Positions 43,072 through 52,148 of a DNA stretch of 64,000 nucleotides are shown here, piece after piece. The stretch is from NCBI GenBank assembly GCA_900540345.1, contig UQFK01000004.1:31036-95035 (forward strand). The letters run 5' to 3'. Under the pieces are notes generated by a model that was given only the letters and a program-made list of their open reading frames with translations, was not told the DNA's origin and made no database searches. The position numbers were made by a program, and so were the translations under genes. How positions within the stretch are numbered: position 1 is the stretch's first letter; each line of letters opens with the position of its first letter. The stretch comes from an uncultured Eggerthella sp. GTDB lineage: Bacteria > Actinomycetota > Coriobacteriia > Coriobacteriales > Eggerthellaceae.

Positions 43072-43785
43072 TCACAAGCCAAGCGCTTTTTTGAGCGATG
43101 AGACACGACGACGTGAAACAGGAATCTTCTCTTCTACACCATCGAGCGTGAGCAAGAGCGTTCCACCAGACTGCGGCTCAACTTCTTTAACCAATGAAAG
43201 ATTGACCAAATAGCCACGATGAACACGGAAGAAACCATGCCCGTCGAGTGTCTTCTCGAGCTGAGCCAAGCTGACCGTTGAGAAATAACGATCAGTATCG
43301 GTTTGCAGATAGGCATAGTCATCACGAGCCATGACAAAACGAATCTGATCGATGTTGATGAGGATTTTCTTGCCTCCCTTTTCGACCGGAATACGTTCGG
43401 CTTTTTGGGCGCGGGCGTGCAAAACAACATGCTCGCGTACGCGAGCAAGCGCATGCGCAAGACGCTCGGTCTCGACTGGCTTGACCAGATAATCGACCGC
43501 ATTCACCTTGAAAGCGTCCAGCGCGAATTCGCTATAAGCAGTAACGAATACGACCGCAGGAGGGAACTTCAAATGCTGAAGCGCCTCGGCTAACTGAAGA
43601 CCAGTTGCTTCAGGCATGTTGATGTCAAGAAACATTACATCGCAAGGATATTCCTTGAGCTTTTCGATAGCTTCGCGAACACTCGCTGCCTCAGAAACGA
43701 CCTCGGCTTGATTGAGCTCGCCTAGTAAAAAACGTAATTCGGAGCGTGCTGGCGCTTCGTCGTCTACAATAATCGCCTTTAACAA
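43072..43785 (-). CDS. LytTR-family response regulator
   Basis: The 237-residue regulator has a receiver domain (KAIIVDDEAPARSE; phosphoacceptor Asp54 in VMFLDINMPE; Lys in DYLVKPVE) and a C-terminal LytTR DNA-binding domain (IRFVMARDDYAYLQT, FFRVHRGYLVNLSLV, IPVSRRRVSSLKKAL). It acts with the LytS-like kinase encoded just upstream, probably controlling a carbon- or envelope-related transporter. TTG 43785 is preferred because AGGAGG sits five bases before it; GTG 43788 is the alternative. A 180-base gap with a TATAAT (minus strand of 43830-43835) separates it from the kinase gene, so it may have its own promoter. Confidence 0.9.
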   Translation of the reverse strand: MLKAIIVDDEAPARSELRFLLGELNQAEVVSEAASVREAIEKLKEYPCDVMFLDINMPEATGLQLAEALQHLKFPPAVVFVTAYSEFALDAFKVNAVDYLVKPVETERLAHALARVREHVVLHARAQKAERIPVEKGGKKILINIDQIRFVMARDDYAYLQTDTDRYFSTVSLAQLEKTLDGHGFFRVHRGYLVNLSLVKEVEPQSGGTLLLTLDGVEEKIPVSRRRVSSLKKALGL

Positions 43786-43965
43786 CACGACCTCCTCTGT
43801 GTAAAGTGAAAACTTACAAAATCGTGCCTATTATAGACTATTACGCAGCGATCTGCAGCGTCTTTATCGCTCAAACCGTATTCAAAACAGATAATCATGC
43901 ACACATCCGTGCGGCAGTGTTCGCCAATGTATTACACCTGCTCGGAGCGTATCTATGCTTGATCG

Positions 43966-45261
43966 TTAGAATTGATTCGATGCACAGTCTTTCAAGTAGA
44001 GCGTGACCTGCGTACCTTTGCCCAGCTCGCTCTGATATTCCATGTATGACTCTTCGCCATAATACCCACGAATGCGATCGTTGACATTCTTGACTGCAAT
44101 ACCGAGACCCGTTTGGGAGCTTGGGCTCATAATGTTGCGCAGCGCATCTTCGGTCATACCCAAACCGTTATCTGCCACATAAAGATATACATCAGCAAGC
44201 TTGATCTCTCCGCTGATTGAGATGACCAACTGCCCTTCCGCAGGAAAACCGTGCTTGATAGAGTTCTCGACCAAGGGTTGGATCATGAAAGCTGGAACCA
44301 TGAGCGCTTTCACATCATCACTGATCGAAACCTTCACGCACAAGCGATCTTCTCCGAATCGCGCCTGTTCAAGTGAAAGATAACGAACTGTTTGCTCGAC
44401 CTCACGTGCAAGCGGAATCAGATCGGATGCATTCTCAAGAGCCTGGCGATAGAAGACCGCGAATTCGCGTAGGAGCACGCGAGCCTTCTCGGGATCAGTT
44501 CGAACAAGCGATGCCATCGTATTGATGGTATTGAACAAAAAATGAGGATTGATCTGGCTTTGTAGTGCCTTGAGCTCCATGCTGGTCGCAAGCTTTTTCT
44601 GCTCCTCGAGCTCCATTGCGGCAATCTGTGTTGAGATGAGCTGGGCGAATCCTTCTGCGATCGATACTTGCGTTTCTGTGATCCGAGAAGCAGACGGATA
44701 ATAGAACTTCAACGTGCCAACGATCGTTGAGCCAATCTTGAGCGGCACGATGATCGCCGCTTTGATCCCGCGTACTTTGTTGGGAAGACCTACTTCCTCT
44801 GGAGAGTTCAGCACACGGGTCTGACCATCTTCGAGCGTTTGCCTTGTAGCAAATGTGCGGATACTGCATTCGAGCTTCCCAAGTTCTTCTTCACCGGCAC
44901 CGCAATACCCTAAGATCACCTCGGTGTCGGTCACCGCTACAGCAGATGCCGACGAGGAACGATACAAGATCTCACAGGCATGCTGCGCGCTCGCCGTATT
45001 GAATCCTCCTTGGATTCCTTCGAGAAGATCGCTTGCAAGACCAAGTACGGAAAGTGATTGACGTGCGCGAATCTTATCAGGATCGAGCATGAGCGCGATG
45101 GTAATGAGCAAAAAAATCGTAAAGAAGATGCCCGCTATACCGATGAGAACGGGGTTCTTCTCTCCAAACATCGCCCACCCGAGCGCACAACCCGAAATGA
45201 GCGCAAGACACAATGACAGGATCTCTAAGAAAACATAGATGTTGTGGCGTGGGAAATTCAT
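43966..45261 (-). CDS. LytS-like sensor histidine kinase with GAF domain
   Basis: The 431-residue kinase has two N-terminal helices (about 8-28 and 35-55) rather than the five or more of classic LytS. A GAF-like domain follows (about 85-225, with ILGYCGAGEEELG and VRGIKAAIIVPLKI). The His-kinase domain has the acceptor in LQSQINPHFLFNTINTM, the ATPase motif QPLVENSIKHG and YVADNGLGM. It should sense an intracellular or membrane ligand and phosphorylate the LytTR regulator downstream. ATG 45261 with GAGGTG nearby is used; the frame extends 19 codons further. It follows the TauE-like transporter gene by 31 bases, so that transporter may belong to the same unit. Confidence 0.88.
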   Translation of the reverse strand: MNFPRHNIYVFLEILSLCLALISGCALGWAMFGEKNPVLIGIAGIFFTIFLLITIALMLDPDKIRARQSLSVLGLASDLLEGIQGGFNTASAQHACEILYRSSSASAVAVTDTEVILGYCGAGEEELGKLECSIRTFATRQTLEDGQTRVLNSPEEVGLPNKVRGIKAAIIVPLKIGSTIVGTLKFYYPSASRITETQVSIAEGFAQLISTQIAAMELEEQKKLATSMELKALQSQINPHFLFNTINTMASLVRTDPEKARVLLREFAVFYRQALENASDLIPLAREVEQTVRYLSLEQARFGEDRLCVKVSISDDVKALMVPAFMIQPLVENSIKHGFPAEGQLVISISGEIKLADVYLYVADNGLGMTEDALRNIMSPSSQTGLGIAVKNVNDRIRGYYGEESYMEYQSELGKGTQVTLYLKDCASNQF

Positions 45262-45292
45262 GTGCACCTCAGCAAAGGACGAGGTTCGCGAA

Positions 45293-46210
45293 CTATCCCG
45301 CGAAAACGCCCAATTCATTACCTATAAGAATAATAGCGGCAAATAGCAGGAAGAACCCGAACAAAAAACGCAATTTCCGTTCGGGAATATACCTAATAAG
45401 CGAGGCGCCGATAAGAGCACCAGGAATAGAGCCAAGAGCCATCGCGATACCTGCAACATAATCGACATTGCCATGCATGCATTGGGTCACTACACCAGGA
45501 ATGGCAAGCAAGACCACCGCAAAGAGACTCGTACCGGAGGCTTGCTTCATCGTAATACCGAGCAGAGATATGAAGAGGGGCACCATAATAAAACCGCCCC
45601 CTACGCCAACATATCCCGAGGCGAATCCTGCAATAAGACCAATCGCAGCACCAAGGACGCACATCTTTATCGTGACCTGTTTGCGCTCTTCACGAAGCTT
45701 TCGCTTTTGCTCAGCGAGAAGCGCCTCTTTTTTCGCTCGTTCTTGCTCGAGAGATTCAGGAGTAAGATCCTCATCTGAAAACTCTGCTCTAAAACGCTGA
45801 AGTGCCGCATGCATGGAGAGATCGGAGCGGGATCGCTTGGGCATGCTTAGCGCTTTTCTGAACATGGTCACCGCAGAGTAAACGATGATGAGCGCCGCAC
45901 AAGCCATGATCGCGATATCGGGTGAATTCGTAGCTGCAAGCACGCCAAGCGGCGAGGTAAGCGCGCCGGCGATACCTGCGGTGATACCGATCTTTGCGAT
46001 ACATGTTCCATTTTTGAAATGAGTGATACAACCAGCGATCGAGGTGGGGACGATGGTAAAGAGCGAGGTTGCAGTAGAAGCGATCGCACTCATATTGAAA
46101 CCCAAACGAAAAACGGGAACCATGAGCGTTCCACCACCGATTCCCAGCAGCCCCGAAAACAAACCGACCACCAGACCGAACAATATAGCTAGCACGAATT
46201 GCTCGAGCAC
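45293..46210 (-). CDS. TSUP-family transporter (sulfite exporter TauE/SafE-like)
   Basis: The 305-residue membrane protein has two repeated halves of about four helices, with the family motif GLFSGLLGIGGGTLMVPVF in the first and GFASGYVGVGGGFIMVPLF in the second. A charged cytoplasmic loop of about 55 residues (rich in Glu, Lys and Arg, ending RKLREERKQ) separates the halves and is longer than usual. Members export or import sulfite, sulfoacetate, thiosulfate or other small organic anions; the substrate is not evident. It starts at GTG 46210, eight bases after the glycosyltransferase stop. Confidence 0.88.
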   Translation of the reverse strand: MLEQFVLAILFGLVVGLFSGLLGIGGGTLMVPVFRLGFNMSAIASTATSLFTIVPTSIAGCITHFKNGTCIAKIGITAGIAGALTSPLGVLAATNSPDIAIMACAALIIVYSAVTMFRKALSMPKRSRSDLSMHAALQRFRAEFSDEDLTPESLEQERAKKEALLAEQKRKLREERKQVTIKMCVLGAAIGLIAGFASGYVGVGGGFIMVPLFISLLGITMKQASGTSLFAVVLLAIPGVVTQCMHGNVDYVAGIAMALGSIPGALIGASLIRYIPERKLRFLFGFFLLFAAIILIGNELGVFAG

Positions 46211-46218
46211 AGAAGATC

Positions 46219-47490
46219 CTATTCCCCGTCCGCAAGATCAAGATGAATCTCGCCAGTCATGCCCGCATCAAGTCCGGGATCAGGAGCAGCAACTTCGATC
46301 TCTTCCCCAGCTTCTCGTGCGAGCGCTGCTTGGATGAGTGCCTGCTGCAGCACAGCATCATTTTCAGTTTGCGCCATGATCTGGACCCAAGCGCGTTGGA
46401 AATCAAAATACTTATCGCAATATTTTTGAGCATACATAACCGCTTCAGAGGTCGCCACCGTTGCAGCTTTTCGATATGCCGCCTTGTCAGGACGCACGAG
46501 CGATCGCAAAAGCGCCGTTTTCTTGATGCGTTTTTCGAGTCCGCGCTCGAGGAAAGGTCCAGGGTAAGGCTCGAGCGACGAAGGTTTGATCTGCAACAGA
46601 TCGATCTGCGATTGGCTGAACTCGATCTTGTAGTACTCATAGATCCAACGAAAGATATCTTTACGGAATCGATGACCTTCGTGTCGTTCTTGCGGGGGAA
46701 GATGAAGCAAATACCATTGGTTGTCGAACCATACATCCGAGCCGTACATACGAAGGTTGATAAGATAGTCGAGATCTTCACCACGCGGTATCCACGGATC
46801 GAAGCAAACACGCATATATGCTTGCTTGTGTAGCGCAAGACAGCCACCGCACACATGATTCGAACGAGAAAGTCGCGGACCCGACATCGCTTTCGTGATC
46901 CAGTTATTGAAGGCAGATCCTTGTTGCCAATAGCGGTTATACCACTTGTTCTGGCTCATCGAAAGATAGCTACCCTTCGCATTTAGATAGTATCCTGATT
47001 TTGCAAGGATCGGTATCTCGCGACGGGTCAGTTTTCCAAGACCATACATCGCTTTGGCGAGAAACGCAGGATCCTCGATCACCTCATCATCATCAAGGAA
47101 GACCACCGCATCGAATCCCAAGATGTTCGAGACTACGATACCGAGATTACGAACCGCTGAATAGCCACGCACACCGATCTTCTCTGATGTATCTCCAAAA
47201 CCGAGCTGCTCCAAACGTTGCTGGATAATAGCTGCTTCGCTCTCGCTGATAACAAGCGTATGCATCTGAGGGAACTGGTCGACAATCGCTTTGACCTTCT
47301 CGACAGCTTCATTGTGCGAAACCGTAATGATAACCTGCCCAAGTCCTTGAACATACTGAAGCGAATCAAGACAACGAGCAAGTGTGCCGGGCGCATCTAA
47401 TGGAGTTGGATGATCATAGATGCTTTCTGTTATCGGTTTGTCTGCGTCGGCTGCAGCTTGATGAAATGTTGGGATGATGACGGCTGGATT
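46219..47490 (-). CDS. Family 2-like glycosyltransferase
   Basis: The 423-residue protein has a GT-A fold: an N-terminal PAVIIPTFHQ, the nucleotide-binding acidic motif VVFLDDDEVIED, and a later acceptor-site motif WIPRGEDLDYLINLRMYG. The C-terminal third is helical and ends acidic (PDPGLDAGMTGEIHLDLADGE). No membrane helix is visible, so it is cytoplasmic or peripheral. The sugar donor and acceptor are unknown. ATG 47490 has GAGGAGA six bases upstream; the frame extends 14 codons further without a site. The TSUP gene follows after eight bases. Confidence 0.8.
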   Translation of the reverse strand, partial: NPAVIIPTFHQAAADADKPITESIYDHPTPLDAPGTLARCLDSLQYVQGLGQVIITVSHNEAVEKVKAIVDQFPQMHTLVISESEAAIIQQRLEQLGFGDTSEKIGVRGYSAVRNLGIVVSNILGFDAVVFLDDDEVIEDPAFLAKAMYGLGKLTRREIPILAKSGYYLNAKGSYLSMSQNKWYNRYWQQGSAFNNWITKAMSGPRLSRSNHVCGGCLALHKQAYMRVCFDPWIPRGEDLDYLINLRMYGSDVWFDNQWYLLHLPPQERHEGHRFRKDIFRWIYEYYKIEFSQSQIDLLQIKPSSLEPYPGPFLERGLEKRIKKTALLRSLVRPDKAAYRKAATVATSEAVMYAQKYCDKYFDFQRAWVQIMAQTENDAVLQQALIQAALAREAGEEIEVAAPDPGLDAGMTGEIHLDLADGE

Positions 47491-47543
47491 CATTATGCTC
47501 TCCTCGAAAGTAGCGTATTCATTGTAGCGCAAGTAATACTGTT

Positions 47544-48521
47544 CTACTTTCCGCTCCGATGTCGAGGGTGGCCGCGGCGCTCGCGTAAGCGCTCTGCCTC
47601 CAAACGCTTTGTGCGTACTTCTTCGTTCTCTTGCTTAAGACGCAGATATGATTCGAGACGCTCAGGAGCAAGCAGGCCAGCCTCGACCGCTTCTCGCACT
47701 GCGCATCCTGCTTCGCGCTCATGCGCACAATCGCGAAATCTACATCGCTGTGCGATCGCTTCGATCTCGCTGAAAGCTGCTTTGATTCCTTCTTCGGCAT
47801 CCCATAAACCAAGCCCCCGAACTCCAGGCATGTCGACAATGCTGCCCCCCTGCGGCAACGCAACGATTTCACGTGAAACAGTGGTGTGCCTGCCTTTTCC
47901 GTCCGACTGTCTCACCGGCGTGGTACGTTGTATATCCTTTCCTACCAGGAGATTTACCAAGCTCGATTTCCCCACACCACTTCGCCCGATCAAAACAGCA
48001 GTGCGGTTATCTTGTGCGATCAGCCGTGCTACAGCATCGATCGAGGCGCTGTCCTCTTGGCTGACCACAAGAACTGGATCGCTGCCAACGAGTGCGCATA
48101 CACGATCACACGTCTCTTTGAATCGATCGTTTTCACGCATAAGATCCGCCTTGGTTAAAACGACCGCGACTTGCGCACCCGTTTCATGAGCAAGCACAAG
48201 TTCTCGCTCAAGGCGCTTGAAATTCACTTCTTCAACAGGTTGTGCGATCAAGACAAGATCAAAATTTGATGCGAGCGTCTGTGGAAGCGCTCGTTCAGTA
48301 GGATCCTTGCGAACAAATTGGGTAGAGCGTGGACAGATCTCTTTGATGATCCCTTTTTCATGACCACCGGGATGATCGATACAGACGCGATCACCAATGA
48401 CCGCTCGGTCTGTCTTCTTCTTGACCAAACTTGTAGCATGTTCGCAACGGATCTTCGATCCATCTGGCAACTGCACCAAAGGATATCCGCGGTCGAGCTT
48501 GACTACTACTCCCTCTTGCAT
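47544..48521 (-). CDS. rsgA: Ribosome small-subunit biogenesis GTPase RsgA
   Basis: The 325-residue circularly permuted GTPase checks 30S maturation. An OB-fold comes first (VVKLDRGYPLVQLPDG), then the permuted G motifs: VLTKADLM (G4), LIGRSGVGKSSLVNLL (G1), DMPGVRGLGLW (G3). The C-terminal zinc domain is CRFRDCAHEREAGCAVREAVE, with the expected Cys-x4-Cys-x-His-x5-Cys ligands. The tail is basic and ends RRGHPRHRSGK, suiting RNA binding. It begins six bases after the stop of the exported protein gene, so it is read from the trkH unit. Confidence 0.95.
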   Translation of the reverse strand: MQEGVVVKLDRGYPLVQLPDGSKIRCEHATSLVKKKTDRAVIGDRVCIDHPGGHEKGIIKEICPRSTQFVRKDPTERALPQTLASNFDLVLIAQPVEEVNFKRLERELVLAHETGAQVAVVLTKADLMRENDRFKETCDRVCALVGSDPVLVVSQEDSASIDAVARLIAQDNRTAVLIGRSGVGKSSLVNLLVGKDIQRTTPVRQSDGKGRHTTVSREIVALPQGGSIVDMPGVRGLGLWDAEEGIKAAFSEIEAIAQRCRFRDCAHEREAGCAVREAVEAGLLAPERLESYLRLKQENEEVRTKRLEAERLRERRGHPRHRSGK

Positions 48522-48527
48522 GCTTGC

Positions 48528-49169
48528 CTATTTTCTTCGCTCGCGGAGGAATCGATACGTGAATAAGCTCAGCAGCCCAATGCCTATCGCCAGGAACGCA
48601 GCCCACAATACTGCGGAATTGATCGAGTGTTCCCGCTCAGAACCCGCATGCACTACAGTCACTTCCTGCGCATGTAGATCAGAGAGTCCTTGGTGTTCGG
48701 GGCATGTGAGATAGAATATGCCTCGAACCTGCAATTCCGTTCCATTCACTTGATAGTTTCCATATCGGTCGATCAGCGCTGCCTGTTCATTCGACATCAG
48801 TACGGCAACAGATGAAGAATCGTTTTCATTGAGACTTTGCAAGGTTATCCAACAAAGACCTGAATTGCTCTCATCATTGATGCGGTCTCCAACTACCTCT
48901 CCCGTCACTTGCACCATCTGCGTGTCATGAAACGATTCAGCATCGGAGAGTTCTGAAATGTCAGTGTTGTAGAGAAAAGAGCTATCGGGCATCTGATTCA
49001 CATTGACCACATTGCCGTTAGTATCGATCGACTCTGTTGCCTCGGGCAATTCCTCCTCACCCCAAGCGACCGCAGCGCAAAGACTAATCGCCACACAAAA
49101 TGCAGCGAAAAGGAAGGCAATCCTCACAAGGATGCCACGATCGTAGTGTTGGTGTTTTGCGCCGAACAT
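48528..49169 (-). CDS. Exported protein with signal peptide and C-terminal membrane helix, cotranscribed with trkH
   Basis: The 213-residue protein has an N-terminal signal sequence or helix (about residues 13-37), an extracytoplasmic domain, and one membrane helix near the C-terminus (about 185-205) ending FLRERRK. The middle part (MVQVTGEVVGDRIND, SSVAVLMS, VNGTELQVRGIFYLTCPEHQGLSDLHAQEV) resembles an OB-fold, as in proteins with nucleic-acid-binding or tRNA_anti-like folds. I do not recognise a named family. Its ATG overlaps the trkH stop by one base, so the two are translationally coupled. A role in potassium uptake or membrane homeostasis is inferred only from this linkage. Confidence 0.68.
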   Translation of the reverse strand: MFGAKHQHYDRGILVRIAFLFAAFCVAISLCAAVAWGEEELPEATESIDTNGNVVNVNQMPDSSFLYNTDISELSDAESFHDTQMVQVTGEVVGDRINDESNSGLCWITLQSLNENDSSSVAVLMSNEQAALIDRYGNYQVNGTELQVRGIFYLTCPEHQGLSDLHAQEVTVVHAGSEREHSINSAVLWAAFLAIGIGLLSLFTYRFLRERRK

Positions 49170-50689
49170 CAACGTTGCCCCCGGGTTTTACGTGCGGGCA
49201 AGACCGAAACTACGATCTTGACGATAAGCGCGATAAGCGTGATGAACTCGAGACGGCCCGCCCACATCTCAAGGATGTAGATCGCCTCAAGCGTGCTTGG
49301 CATTCCTTGAGTAGTGATACCAAATGATAGTCCGCCGTTGGATGCCATCGCAACGCTCTCTGCAATAGAGGCAGTCGCATCGTAACCATGTGCGATACCT
49401 GCCAACGCGCCGATAACATAGGTCACAACGAAAAGCGTCGATACCGTCATCGCAGCTCGAGCGATATCGTTATTGAGCACTTGTTTGCCAATATGGTGAT
49501 AGACCACTGATACTCGTGCTGAATCGGGCGCAATCGCCTCTTTGATCGAGGAGACGATCGATTTCGCCGTGAGTCCAATACGCGAGAGCTTCATACCACC
49601 AGCGGTACTTCCGCTCGAACCACCCACGGCCATCAAGATCGCCAAAATGAGGATAGCGCCCGATGAGAAGACGGTAATGAGCTGATTAGTTGTAACGATC
49701 TGAAAGCCTGTTGTGCTTGCTGCGGACATCATCATGAATACTCCGCGGCGCAACATCGTGAGCACATCAGAAAAAAGCTGCGTTGAAGAGAGCGTGGCCA
49801 TAAACACGATGCCCATGAACACGATCCAGATCAGACCAGTTCGAATCTCCATATCCTTGAAGAAGAGATGAGTCTTGCCCCGCCATACCGCGACAAAAAG
49901 GCCGAAGTTCACCATGCCGAGCAGCATAAGAATCATACAAGCGACCTCGAGGAAATACGAATGGTAGTACATGATGGATTGACTGGTGGGAGTAAAGCCT
50001 GCGGTCATGAAGCCCGATATCGATATCCATAGTCCATGAAGCAGCGCACGAACAGGCTCCATGCCCGCAACCAAACAGAAGAGCATAAGTAAGATGGTCG
50101 CGATGCCGATCACGGTCAAAGAGATCTTGCTAATAAGGCGCGTCGTGGTGATGACATTAGGAACCACATGCTCGCTTCGTCCTTCTGAAGAATACAGACC
50201 AGAAGTTGACGAAGAGAGCAGACCAAGCGAAAGTGCGATGACGATAAGTCCCATACCGCCAAGGAAATGCATGACAAATCGCCACATATTATCTGCGTAT
50301 GAGAGATGCTCCAGATCCATGATCAACGACGCACCAGTAGTGGTCAGACCAGAAACGCCGTCGAAGAGCGCATCAAGGTAGCTCGCATAGTGGCCCGACA
50401 TTGCAAGGGGAACAGAAGCAACAAAGGCAAGTACCATCCATACGAAACCGGTAAGGGCCATGGCTTGCTGTTGAGTCAAGCGCCCTGGTTCGATTTTCGC
50501 CATGCGCAGGAGGGAGCCGATCGTGAGAGAAATACCTCCTGCGAGCAAATAGCGCGTAGCGGGCTCCCATTCTTGAAAGATGATCGCGGTCACGAGCGGA
50601 ATGAGCAATGCGACAGAGAATAGGGACGTAAGCGTTCCTAGATAATGCGCGATGATGCGAATGTCTTCAAACGTAAAACGCTTCCACAT
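49169..50689 (-). CDS. trkH: Trk/Ktr-type potassium uptake channel subunit
   Basis: The 506-residue membrane protein has the four M1-P-M2 units of the TrkH/KtrB family. Selectivity-filter-like sequences are recognisable in GLTTTGASLI, SGFMTAGFTPTSQS, STTGFQIV and ASNGGLSFGIT, each with the conserved glycine. It imports K+ with a cytoplasmic TrkA/KtrA partner that is not in this window. A 47-codon membrane-peptide gene ends 16 bases before its start, and an exported protein follows with a one-base overlap. The region's first gene encodes a BTAD-type regulator. Confidence 0.93.
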   Translation of the reverse strand: MWKRFTFEDIRIIAHYLGTLTSLFSVALLIPLVTAIIFQEWEPATRYLLAGGISLTIGSLLRMAKIEPGRLTQQQAMALTGFVWMVLAFVASVPLAMSGHYASYLDALFDGVSGLTTTGASLIMDLEHLSYADNMWRFVMHFLGGMGLIVIALSLGLLSSSTSGLYSSEGRSEHVVPNVITTTRLISKISLTVIGIATILLMLFCLVAGMEPVRALLHGLWISISGFMTAGFTPTSQSIMYYHSYFLEVACMILMLLGMVNFGLFVAVWRGKTHLFFKDMEIRTGLIWIVFMGIVFMATLSSTQLFSDVLTMLRRGVFMMMSAASTTGFQIVTTNQLITVFSSGAILILAILMAVGGSSGSTAGGMKLSRIGLTAKSIVSSIKEAIAPDSARVSVVYHHIGKQVLNNDIARAAMTVSTLFVVTYVIGALAGIAHGYDATASIAESVAMASNGGLSFGITTQGMPSTLEAIYILEMWAGRLEFITLIALIVKIVVSVLPARKTRGQR

Positions 50690-50705
50690 TATCGGCTACA
50701 CTTCC

Positions 50706-50849
50706 CTAGGCCATCATCGAAGCAATAAGACGAACGATGACAGTAATGAAGTAGAGAAGAATGATCAGGGCAATCATGCTCATCAGCACTGCTCCAACGC
50801 TGCAAAGCTGCTCCCAGATCTGGTCTTTCAGATTCACCTGTTTTCTCAT
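50706..50849 (-). CDS. 47-residue single-pass membrane peptide upstream of trkH
   Basis: The frame starts at ATG 50849, 18 bases after the regulator's stop, and ends 16 bases before trkH. The peptide begins MRKQVNLKDQIWEQ, then has one long hydrophobic helix (about residues 18-43, including IALIILLYFITVIVRLI). No strong ribosome binding site precedes it, which lowers confidence, but the topology (basic start, one helix) and tight placement fit a small subunit. By analogy with KdpF it might stabilise the potassium transporter; that is inference. Confidence 0.5.
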   Translation of the reverse strand: MRKQVNLKDQIWEQLCSVGAVLMSMIALIILLYFITVIVRLIASMMA

Positions 50850-50867
50850 GCGTTCATTTTAGTACAT

Positions 50868-52148
50868 TTAACGAAGTGCTCCCAAGCTGACCATGGAAAC
50901 TTTGAACGCAACGTCGGCACGAGGAAACACCTCTTCGAAGCGGGCAACAATGCGCTCGAATACCATCTGTGAGTTTTCCGCATTTGCACCAGGTAAAAGA
51001 ACAAGGAATTGATTCGATCCGACCTTGGTGAAAGGATCGCTTGAGCGAAGAGTGGAAGAAAGGACTTGAGCGACCCGTTTGGCATTGATGATCCTTCTGT
51101 CGTTTTTGAGGATCTGATTATCAATCGTGATCGCAATGAGATGAGATTCTTCACCGCTGCGCTCCATCTCGCGTAGACGCAAAAGTGCGATCTCGCGAAA
51201 GACCGCATTACTGCAAGCAAAGGCGCCGTCATCATCGTTGGTCTCGAAAAGGAAGTTACGGATGCTCTCCTCGGTCATGCTACGACCATACAACTCTTGA
51301 AGTGCGATCTCGCGTTGGGTTTCCATATCAGCACTCGGACGAATATCATAGGTTTCCGCAAGATGCGAAGCAATCGTTTGGTAATGGTCGAGCGCGGCGC
51401 TTGGATCATCATCCATGATATAGGCGCGCATCAGCAACGCGCTGAATTCTTCTGCTGCAGGTTCGAGGTTGATGACCTGAAGGCACAGTGCTTCTGCTTC
51501 TTTCAATCGTCCCGCTTCAAGAAGCGCAACGATGGTCGTCTTGCATAAACGTTTGTAGAGCGTGCGGTAGTACACCGCAAGATTCGCACACCATGAAACA
51601 TCTGAAGCAGCGCTGAGGAAATCACCTTGGTAGAGCTGACAGGTTTCGAGTGCCCGATCGAGTGCTTCAGGATCATCTGCTGGAATCAGATCGCCGATAT
51701 GAAGCGCGCGACTTTCAAATATCTCAACATCGATCATTGTCGCTTCGTCAGGCGCCCAATAATAAAGGCCGTCAGTATATTTGATCAGATCACGCGAATT
51801 ATCGAAATGAGCTTCGGAGAAGAGCGTGCGTGCACGGCTTACATTGTTCTGCAACGTAGAGGCAGGATTGTTGCTCGTCACTTCAGGCCAAAGAAGATCG
51901 ATCAATTCTTGCGGGGATACGCCGTGATCGCGATTCACAATCAGATAGGCAATAAGCAGCCAAAGTCTATGGGCGCGACCGGTCAAACTTGCAGCAATAT
52001 GTGCCGAAGGTGCCGATGTTTCCTCGTGATCAAAAAGAACACGATCGGCGCGCTCATGCGATACTTGTGAGATCGTAAAGGTACCGAACATCTTGACGCA
52101 AAGAAGAGCGTCCGATGCTTCACTTCTCTTGTCTGGTTGTTTTGCCAT
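50868..52148 (-). CDS. BTAD (SARP-like) regulator with degenerate GGDEF-type C-terminus
   Basis: The 426-residue protein has an N-terminal winged-helix-like region (VKMFGTFTI, LIDLLWPEVTSNNPASTLQNNVSRAR). A bacterial transcriptional activation domain of TPR-like helices follows (about 120-285, with YQGDFL and AGRLKEAEALCLQVINLEP). The C-terminal part (about 300-420) has nucleotide-cyclase-like segments IDNQILKNDRRIINAKRV and SSDPFTKVGSNQFLVLLPG, where GGDEF should stand, so it is catalytically dead. It probably activates a nearby unit, perhaps the potassium operon that follows it. The start has AAGGT close by. Confidence 0.8.
   Translation of the reverse strand: MAKQPDKRSEASDALLCVKMFGTFTISQVSHERADRVLFDHEETSAPSAHIAASLTGRAHRLWLLIAYLIVNRDHGVSPQELIDLLWPEVTSNNPASTLQNNVSRARTLFSEAHFDNSRDLIKYTDGLYYWAPDEATMIDVEIFESRALHIGDLIPADDPEALDRALETCQLYQGDFLSAASDVSWCANLAVYYRTLYKRLCKTTIVALLEAGRLKEAEALCLQVINLEPAAEEFSALLMRAYIMDDDPSAALDHYQTIASHLAETYDIRPSADMETQREIALQELYGRSMTEESIRNFLFETNDDDGAFACSNAVFREIALLRLREMERSGEESHLIAITIDNQILKNDRRIINAKRVAQVLSSTLRSSDPFTKVGSNQFLVLLPGANAENSQMVFERIVARFEEVFPRADVAFKVSMVSLGALR

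Noticed and set aside
43806..44006. 66-codon hydrophobic plus-strand frame between the kinase and regulator genes
   Set aside because: No ribosome binding site. It runs into the kinase gene on the opposite strand and lies over a likely minus-strand promoter.
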